Source: Bacillota bacterium | Lineage (GTDB): Bacteria > Bacillota > Clostridia > Christensenellales > SZUA-584 | Length of the DNA: 64,000 nucleotides | Reading direction: 5' to 3' | Assembly: GCA_023428025.1 (NCBI GenBank) | Contig: JAEYZN010000006.1 | Location: 1 to 64,000 of the forward strand | Part shown: one piece after another, positions 58,555 through 64,000 of the stretch | Numbering within the stretch: the stretch's first letter is position 1 | Layout of the letters: every line of letters begins with the position of its first letter | Position numbers and translations under genes: made by a program | Notes under the pieces: generated by a model | Told to the model about the DNA's origin: nothing | Database searches by the model: none | What the model saw: the letters and a program-made list of their open reading frames with translations, nothing else

Positions 58555-59349
58555 TCACCCGATCTCAAACACATCGGATATCATGAACGGGTTGTCGTCC
58601 TCGTCGTAGGCCTCCAGAGACAGCCGGTACACGCCCGGCCCCGCGTCGGGATACCAGTCGGCCAGCGGCAGGTCGTGCTCGATCACGGGTTCCGTCGCCG
58701 GGTCGGGCACGCCGCAGAAGCCCTCTGTGCACGCGAGCTTCTCCCAGCCCGTCTGCGTTGCGCGCTCCAGCACCGGCACGAACAGGATCACCGCCTCCTC
58801 GCCGGTGGTGTTGTTCAGGGTGTAATAAATGGTCTCGGTTCCGGCGGGGAAGGAATCCCCGTCCACGTTCAGCCACAGCTGTTTCTCGAGAACCGGCGCT
58901 GCGGGGCCGGTGTAACGGAACTGCACGCCGTCCGTGCTGAGCGTATCGCCCGAGAACGAAACGGTGACCGCACGGCCGTCAAACAGCGCGACGTCGTAAC
59001 GGCTCCAGTCTCCCGGCGCGGCGGATGTTGGCGCGGCCAGCGCCTCCGTGGTGCGGATGCTTTGCAGCCAGGCCAGCAGCAAGGCGATATCCTCGTCGGC
59101 GGAGCAGACCGCCACAGGCGTGTCCGGCGGTTGCGAATCACCATACATGCCGATCTGGCGCACGTCCGCCGCCTGGATACCGGCCAGTCCGGCCAGCGGG
59201 CCAAGCGAGGGTTGCGGCGTGGCTTCCGCTTCGGCGGGCATGACAGCCGCTGTTCCGGTCGCTGCCGGTTCCGTTGTGCCGGGCGCGCAGCCCGCCATGC
59301 CCCATATCATCACCACGGCCAATATTGCCGCTGTCAGTATTTTTTTCAT
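58555..59349 (-). CDS. Lipoprotein with bacterial Ig-like C-terminal domain
   Basis: A 264-residue lipoprotein. The signal peptide MKKILTAAILAVVMIWGMAGC has a lipobox (Cys21). A Thr/Ala/Pro linker leads into a first domain (about 60-150) with VAVCSADEDIALLLAWLQSIR and an Ig-like C-terminal domain (about 160-260) with TETIYYTLNNTTGEEAVILFVPVLERATQTGWEKL, a pattern seen in Big-type domains of clostridial lipoproteins. ATG 59349 is used; AAGGTGA lies 5 nt upstream. Possibly regulatory or binding at the cell surface; function unknown. Confidence 0.82.
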   Translation of the reverse strand: MKKILTAAILAVVMIWGMAGCAPGTTEPAATGTAAVMPAEAEATPQPSLGPLAGLAGIQAADVRQIGMYGDSQPPDTPVAVCSADEDIALLLAWLQSIRTTEALAAPTSAAPGDWSRYDVALFDGRAVTVSFSGDTLSTDGVQFRYTGPAAPVLEKQLWLNVDGDSFPAGTETIYYTLNNTTGEEAVILFVPVLERATQTGWEKLACTEGFCGVPDPATEPVIEHDLPLADWYPDAGPGVYRLSLEAYDEDDNPFMISDVFEIG

Positions 59350-59583
59350 CAAGTCACCTTATCCCGTATCGTTCTTTATCGGACGAATACGATCGCCGTG
59401 CGGTTCCGCATTCCGTAAATTCCTCGGATTTTCTATTATCATACCACAGATGGGCTGGCTTCGCAGCGCTGTTTGTCTTGAGTATCATTCGACGCATCGT
59501 TATGCGACCAGAATTTTCAGAGCATACGCGCGCTGCAAACGTCGCATTCTATTGTTAACGACGCCGACGGATGGAGGACACGC

Positions 59584-61059
59584 ATGCGCATATTACTCGT
59601 TTACCCCGAATTTCCCGACACCTTCTGGAGCTTCAAATACGCGCTGCGGTTCACCACGAAAAAAGCCGTATTCCCGCCGCTCGGCCTGCTCACTGTGGCG
59701 GCCATGCTGCCGGGCGACTGGGAGAAACGCCTCGCCGACATGAACGTGCACTGCCTGCGCGACAGCGATCTGCTATGGGCGGACTGTGTTTTCATCAGCG
59801 CGATGTCGGTGCAAAGCGCTTCCGCCGAGGCTGTGATCGCGCGGTGCAAAAAAGCGGGCGTCCGCGTGGTGGCGGGCGGACCGCTGTTCACCGCTTTTCC
59901 GGACAAATTCGACACGGTGGACCATCTGGTGCTGGGCGAAGCGGAGGTCACGCTGCCGCCGTTCCTGAACGATCTGGAACAGGGCTGCGCCCAGCGCGTC
60001 TACCGGTGCGACCACAAGCCCGACCTTATGACTACGCCCATACCGCTGTGGAGCCTCATTCGCATGAAGGACTATTCGTCGATGAACATCCAGTATTCGC
60101 GCGGCTGCCCGTTCAACTGCGAGTTCTGCGACGTGGTGGTGCTGTTCGGACGCCGGCCGCGTCTCAAAACGGCGCGGCAGGTGACGGCGGAGCTGGGCGC
60201 ACTGCATAGCCAGGGCTGGCGCGGCAGCGTGTTTTTCGTGGACGACAACTTCATCGGCAACAAGGAAATCCTCAAAGCGTCGGTGCTTCCCGCCGTGATA
60301 GCGTGGCAGGAGGCGCATGGCCGCCCGTTCTGCTTCGACACCGAGGCGTCCATCAACATCGCGGACGACGAGGAGCTGATGCGGCTGATGGTGGCGGCGG
60401 GCTTCGAGCAGGTGTTTGTGGGCATTGAAACGCCCAACGAGGACAGCCTGTCCGAATGCGGCAAGAACCAGAACCGCGGGCGCGACCTGCTCGCCTGCAT
60501 CGAGACGATCCAGGCGCACGGCATGGAGGTGCAGGGCGGCTTTATCCTCGGCTTCGACAGCGACCCGGAGACCATCTTCGACACGCTCATCCGCTTCATC
60601 CAGCAGAGCCGGATCGTCGTCGCCATGGTGGGGCTGCTGAACGCGCCGCGCGGCACGCGGCTGTACCAGCGCATGGAGAAGGAGCAGCGCCTGCTCACCG
60701 ACTTCTCGGGCGACAACACCGACTATTCGATGAACTTCACGCCCAGGATGGCGCACGACAAGCTGGTGAGCGGCTACAAGAAGGTGGTGGGCAGCATCTA
60801 CGGCCCCGAATCGTACTACCGCCGCGTGATGCGCTATCTCGACGCGGAGCGCGCGCAGCCCAAAAAGCCCGTCAAAATCCATCCAGCGGACATCGCGTCG
60901 TTCATGAAGTCCATCTTCCGGCTGGGCATCGCAGGGCGGGAGCGGCGCTGGTTCTGGCGGCTGGTGCTGCACACGCTGCGGCATAATCCGTCGCAGCTGC
61001 ACAAGGCCGTCACTTACGCGGTGTACGGCCACCATTTCAGGAAAGTGTACAGGATATAA
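59584..61059 (+). CDS. B12-binding domain radical SAM protein (DUF4070 type)
   Basis: A 491-residue enzyme. Residues 1-140 form a B12-binding-like Rossmann domain (MRILLVYPEFPDTFW, VFPPLGLLTVAAMLP, VVAGGPLFTAF, HLVLGEAEVTLPPF). The radical SAM core begins IQYSRGCPFNCEFCD (CxxxCxxC, near 180-187), with FVDDNFIGNK and VGIETPNEDSL further on. The C-terminal third (from about 365) matches DUF4070, as in HpnP-type methyltransferases. A His for Co coordination is not obvious in the B12 domain. Probably a methyl or rearrangement chemistry on a hydrophobic substrate. GGAGG precedes ATG 59584. Confidence 0.9.
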   Translation: MRILLVYPEFPDTFWSFKYALRFTTKKAVFPPLGLLTVAAMLPGDWEKRLADMNVHCLRDSDLLWADCVFISAMSVQSASAEAVIARCKKAGVRVVAGGPLFTAFPDKFDTVDHLVLGEAEVTLPPFLNDLEQGCAQRVYRCDHKPDLMTTPIPLWSLIRMKDYSSMNIQYSRGCPFNCEFCDVVVLFGRRPRLKTARQVTAELGALHSQGWRGSVFFVDDNFIGNKEILKASVLPAVIAWQEAHGRPFCFDTEASINIADDEELMRLMVAAGFEQVFVGIETPNEDSLSECGKNQNRGRDLLACIETIQAHGMEVQGGFILGFDSDPETIFDTLIRFIQQSRIVVAMVGLLNAPRGTRLYQRMEKEQRLLTDFSGDNTDYSMNFTPRMAHDKLVSGYKKVVGSIYGPESYYRRVMRYLDAERAQPKKPVKIHPADIASFMKSIFRLGIAGRERRWFWRLVLHTLRHNPSQLHKAVTYAVYGHHFRKVYRI

Positions 61060-61075
61060 TAACCCCACGTCCGCC

Positions 61076-61104
61076 TTGTCCAAAAGGGCAGAATCATATA
61101 TAAT
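61076..61104 (+). promoter_or_regulatory. Sigma-A promoter, TTGTCC-N17-TATAAT
   Basis: TTGTCC at 61076-61081 and TATAAT at 61099-61104, 17-bp spacer, 44 bp before the dehydratase/activase operon. Confidence 0.75.
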
Positions 61105-61148
61105 ACCCATATTGCATCATCTATATTTTATAATCGGATAGGGTTAAC

Positions 61149-62069
61149 ATGAAGATCGGAATCCCAAAGGCCTTTTTTTATTTCCGTTACGGCGCGCTGT
61201 GGGAGAGCTTCTTCGACGCGCTGGGCGTGGAAACCATCGTCAGCCCGGACACCAACAGGGACATCGTGGACCGCGGCAGTGGCCTCGCCGTGGACGAGTC
61301 CTGCCTGTCCACCAAGGTCTATCTCGGGCATGTGGCGTGGCTGATGGACAAGTGCGACTACGTGCTGGTGCCGCGCATCGGCCATCAGGGCCGCGCCGGT
61401 ACGATGTGCACGCGCTTTTACGCCGTGTACGACATGATCAAAAATACCTTCCGCGACACCAATCTCAAGCTGCTCAACTACAACATCGATCTCAGAAACA
61501 AAGAACTGGAGCCGCTGGCCTTCGTAAAGCTGGGGCGCGCGCTGGGCAAGAACCGGCCGCACAGCCTGTTCGCCTACTGGACGGCCAAGCAGTCCGAGCG
61601 GGCCGAGCAGATGATCGCCGCCAGCGAGCAGGAACGCCTGCTGAAGTCGGACGGCGTCAAGGTGTTGGTCATCGCCCATCCCTACAACATTTACGACCAG
61701 TACATCGGCGTGCCGGTGACGTCCGCGCTGAAGTCCATGGACGCGGTGCCTGTTTTGGGCTGCGCGGCGGACCCCAAAAAAGCCGCGGCGATGTCGTATC
61801 AGATCAGCGGCACGCTGCCCTGGGTGACCAGCCGCGAGCTGATCGGCGCCATCGCGTTGTGGCGGGACCGCATCGACGGCATCATCATCCTCAGCACCTT
61901 CCCGTGCGGGCCGGATTCGATGGTCAACGAGATCGTCATCCGCCGCGTGAAGGACAAGCCGATACTCAACCTGATTCTTGACGGGCAGGAGGGCACGGCG
62001 GGTCTCGAAACACGCCTGGAGAGCTTCATCGACATCATCAGATTCAAGAGGGACGAGAGCGTTGGATAA
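61149..62069 (+). CDS. Acyl-CoA dehydratase activase-related protein (DUF2229)
   Basis: A 306-residue protein that opens MKIGIPKAFFYFRYGALWESFFDALGVE, the DUF2229 start, with ESCLSTKVYLGHVAWLM, VPRIGHQGRAGTMCTRFYAVYD, and later HPYNIYDQYIGVPVTSAL, STFPCGPDSMVNE and DGQEGTAGLETRLESFIDI. Conserved Cys residues suggest Fe-S or substrate contacts as in 2-hydroxyacyl-CoA dehydratase subunits. In many bacteria this is one domain of a large fused protein; here it is a separate gene. It overlaps the next gene's TTG start by 8 bp. Confidence 0.88.
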   Translation: MKIGIPKAFFYFRYGALWESFFDALGVETIVSPDTNRDIVDRGSGLAVDESCLSTKVYLGHVAWLMDKCDYVLVPRIGHQGRAGTMCTRFYAVYDMIKNTFRDTNLKLLNYNIDLRNKELEPLAFVKLGRALGKNRPHSLFAYWTAKQSERAEQMIAASEQERLLKSDGVKVLVIAHPYNIYDQYIGVPVTSALKSMDAVPVLGCAADPKKAAAMSYQISGTLPWVTSRELIGAIALWRDRIDGIIILSTFPCGPDSMVNEIVIRRVKDKPILNLILDGQEGTAGLETRLESFIDIIRFKRDESVG

Positions 62070-63126
62070 TACGAGAGTCACATTTCCGCATCTGGGCAGC
62101 TACTGCGTGCCCATCGAGCTGCTGTTCACACAGGGGCTGGGGGTGGACTATGTCACGCCGCCGCCCATAACCAACCACACGCTGGAGATCGGCAGCCGCT
62201 ACAGCCCGGACTTTGTCTGCTCGCCGTTCAAGTACAACCTCGGCAACTACCTCGAGGCCATCGAGGCGGGCGCGAATACGCTGGCGCAGGTGGGCGGCGC
62301 GTGCCGCCTTGGCTATTACGGCGAGCTGCACGAGCAGATATTGCGCGACATGGGCTTTACGGGGCGCTTTGTGAACATGGCCAAGGCGCGGTTCGACAGG
62401 CCGACCAGCTTCTACAACCAGCTCAAGGCCATCAACGAAAACCTGCCGCTGGCCCGCGTCGCCAAAATACTGCCCGTGGTGCTCAAGATGGTGGAGTGCA
62501 TCGACGAGGCGGAGGATTACGTGCGCCAGAACGTTGGGTTCGAAAGCAAACCCGGCACGTTCGAGAAGGCGCACGCGGAATACCTGGAAGCGCTGCGCGG
62601 CGTGCGGAATGCCAAACAGCAGCGCGGACTCCATCAGGACGCCATGAAGGGCTTCAGGGAAATCGGCAAGGATAAGCCGGACAAGCCGCTGCGCGTCGGC
62701 ATCGTCGGCGAGTACTATACCATCATGCTGCCGTTCAGCAACCACTTCATCGAGAAGGAGCTGGCGAAAAAGGGCATGGTGGTGGACCGCTGGATGAACC
62801 TGTCCAACTCGCTGCTGCACAGCCCCATGAAGGAAGCGCGGGAGAAGATACGCGGCTATGCCGAGTACGATATGGGCGCGACGTGCATGATGACCATCGA
62901 GCGCGCGCTGTATTGCGCGAAAAAGGGCTACGACGGTATCATACATTTAAAAAGCTTTGGCTGCATGCCCGAGATCGACGTGATCCCCGTGTTGCAGAAC
63001 ATCAGCGCGGACTACAAGATACCCATCATCTACTTCAGCTACGACTCGCAGACCAGCGACGCGGGCATCCACACGCGGCTGGAGGCGTTCCACGACATGA
63101 TCATGATGAGGAAGGAAGCGAAATGA
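62062..63126 (+). CDS. 2-hydroxyacyl-CoA dehydratase-like (HGD-D) protein
   Basis: A 354-residue protein. It starts at TTG 62062 (GAGGGACGAGAG upstream) with DNTRVTFPHLGSYCVPIELLF and shows DFVCSPFKYNLGNYLEAIEAGANTLAQVGGACRLGYYGELHEQIL, LRVGIVGEYYTIM and HLKSFGCMPEIDVIPVLQNI, IIYFSYDSQTSDAGIHTRLEAF. The spaced Cys residues (VCSPFK, GGACR, FGCMPE) are the pattern that binds a [4Fe-4S] cluster in these enzymes. The pair with the ATP-driven activase that follows would use one-electron reduction for a radical-type reaction; the acyl substrate is unknown. Confidence 0.87.
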   Translation: MDNTRVTFPHLGSYCVPIELLFTQGLGVDYVTPPPITNHTLEIGSRYSPDFVCSPFKYNLGNYLEAIEAGANTLAQVGGACRLGYYGELHEQILRDMGFTGRFVNMAKARFDRPTSFYNQLKAINENLPLARVAKILPVVLKMVECIDEAEDYVRQNVGFESKPGTFEKAHAEYLEALRGVRNAKQQRGLHQDAMKGFREIGKDKPDKPLRVGIVGEYYTIMLPFSNHFIEKELAKKGMVVDRWMNLSNSLLHSPMKEAREKIRGYAEYDMGATCMMTIERALYCAKKGYDGIIHLKSFGCMPEIDVIPVLQNISADYKIPIIYFSYDSQTSDAGIHTRLEAFHDMIMMRKEAK

Positions 63127-64000
63127 CGATAAAAGCGTATCTCGGGCTGGACATCGGCTCGATATCCACCAAGGGCGTGGTGATAGATGACAGCAACAAC
63201 ATCCTCGCGGGCGAATACCTCTGGACGCAGGCCGACCCCATCGATGCGGTGAAACGCCTGCTGCATGTGCTGAAATCTCAGCTGGACGGTCAGGATGTGC
63301 GCATCGCCGCGGTGGGCACCACGGGCAGCGCCCGGCGGCTCATCGGCGCCATGACGGGCGCGGCGGTGGTCAAGAACGAGATCACGGCGCACGCCATCGG
63401 CACGCTGTCGCTGTACCCGGACGTGCGCACCATATTCGAGATCGGCGGTCAGGATTCCAAGATCATCCTGATCGAGAACGGGTTCGTGGTGGATTACGCG
63501 ATGAACACGCTGTGCGCCGCGGGCACCGGCGCGTTTCTCTCCAGCCAGGCGCAACGCCTGGGCGTGGCGGTGGAGCGGTTCGGCGAGATCGCGCTCACGT
63601 CAAAAAAGCCGACGTCGATTGCCGCCAGGTGCACCGTTTTTGCGGAAAGCGACCTCGTTCATAAGGCGCAGATCGGACACAGGAAGGAAGACATCATCGC
63701 GGGGCTGTGCCGCGCCGTGGTGTCCAACTACCTCAACAACGTGGGCAAGGGCAAAAGGATCGTCGCGCCCATCGTGTTTCAGGGCGGCGTCAGCAAAAAC
63801 GTGGGCGTGAAAAAAGCGTTCGAGGACGCGACGGGCCACGAGGTGACGGTGGACCCCAACAGCCATCTCATCGGCGCTCTCGGCGTTGCGATACTCGCCA
63901 GAAAAACCGGCGCGGACGGCGACTTCCGGTTCGATATCGCCGACATCGAGTTCGTGACACGCGGCGTGGAGTGCGGCCGCTGCGCCAACCACTGCGAGAT
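63123..64000 (+). CDS. Acyl-CoA dehydratase activase (BadF/HgdC family), 5' part
   Basis: The first 292 codons; the gene runs off the right edge. The ASKHA ATPase fold begins YLGLDIGSISTKGVVID (phosphate 1), with GTTGSARRLIG, FEIGGQDSKIILIENG (phosphate 2/adenosine region), NTLCAAGTGAFL (Cys that ligates the shared [4Fe-4S] cluster at the dimer interface), CTVFAESDLVHKAQ (second Cys) and FQGGVSKNVGVKKAFE. The last visible residues, VECGRCANHCE, open an extra Cys motif beyond HgdC length, so the protein is a longer activase variant. The start overlaps the previous stop (ATGA). Confidence 0.93.
   Translation, partial: MTIKAYLGLDIGSISTKGVVIDDSNNILAGEYLWTQADPIDAVKRLLHVLKSQLDGQDVRIAAVGTTGSARRLIGAMTGAAVVKNEITAHAIGTLSLYPDVRTIFEIGGQDSKIILIENGFVVDYAMNTLCAAGTGAFLSSQAQRLGVAVERFGEIALTSKKPTSIAARCTVFAESDLVHKAQIGHRKEDIIAGLCRAVVSNYLNNVGKGKRIVAPIVFQGGVSKNVGVKKAFEDATGHEVTVDPNSHLIGALGVAILARKTGADGDFRFDIADIEFVTRGVECGRCANHCE

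Noticed and set aside
1..64000. tRNA, rRNA or other structural RNA genes
   Set aside because: None of the intergenic regions showed a cloverleaf with a GGTTCGANNCC-type T-arm or an rRNA-like sequence.

Overview
The window looks like chromosome from an anaerobic, endospore-forming Firmicute of class Clostridia with fairly high GC. Evidence for this is a complete cotJABC spore-coat operon, strong AAGGAGG-type ribosome binding sites, consensus sigma-A promoters (TTGnnn-N17-TATAAT), many ferredoxin-type Fe-S proteins, a corrinoid protein with its G3E GTPase, and a 2-hydroxyacyl-CoA dehydratase/activase cluster. Genus cannot be fixed from the sequence alone. No rRNA, tRNA, CRISPR array, intact insertion sequence or prophage was seen.

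Layout. 1-1.7 kb: a Gly/Pro collagen-like gene cut by the left edge, a 66-residue Cys/Gly-rich protein and an ArsR-type regulator. 1.9-3.9 kb: a PIN-PhoH ATPase and a lipoprotein. 4.1-7.0 kb: a tightly packed six-gene operon (ATC-hydrolase-like protein, three FMN-binding split-barrel paralogues, a polytopic membrane protein and a 2[4Fe-4S] ferredoxin). 7.1-16 kb: single genes, among them a BioF2-like acetyltransferase, an EFR1 flavodoxin-ferredoxin, a frameshifted lipoprotein, an NlpC/P60 hydrolase with four peptidoglycan-binding repeats, an ornithine/alanine racemase-family enzyme, a DUF362 Fe-S protein and RbsD. 16-28.5 kb: signalling and envelope genes (GGDEF-EAL protein, dockerin-amidase, CNNM transporter, UvsE, a GAF-6xPAS histidine kinase with an HD-GYP response regulator, CPBP protease). 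28.7-36.8 kb: L,D-transpeptidase, a uridine-kinase-like fusion, CoA-transferase, a zinc-ribbon/TPR-like membrane protein, a 35-residue membrane protein and a PIG-V-like mannosyltransferase.

36.8-38.46 kb is a clearly AT-rich island on the minus strand: a SatD-family gene overlapping a DUF3307 membrane-protein gene, behind a near-consensus promoter, an inverted repeat on its -35 and four tandem 30-bp units carrying GATCAT...ATGATC palindromes. By eye, SatD resembles a class III nucleotidyl-cyclase palm domain joined to a sigma-region-4-like helix-turn-helix. A cyclase-like gene translationally coupled to a membrane protein under an operator array is the best candidate here for an undescribed signalling or defence-like module.

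38.5-48.6 kb: flavodoxin, GltS-type symporter, small regulators and acetyltransferases, corrinoid protein plus CobW-like GTPase, then a sulfur block (Rrf2 regulator, cysK, metNIQ). A shared AAACATAT-n-GAATAA-like motif precedes cysK, metN and the distant ATC-hydrolase operon, which suggests one cysteine regulon. 48.7-52.3 kb: cotJABC behind a sigma-E-like promoter, a 573-bp gene-free gap and an EAL-CBS-GGDDF protein. 52.3-59.3 kb: PadR regulator with a perfect operator on its own promoter and a hydrolase, a His-rich permease pair, an MscS channel, RsgA and a lipoprotein. 59.6-64 kb: a B12-radical SAM protein and the dehydratase/activase genes, the last cut by the right edge.
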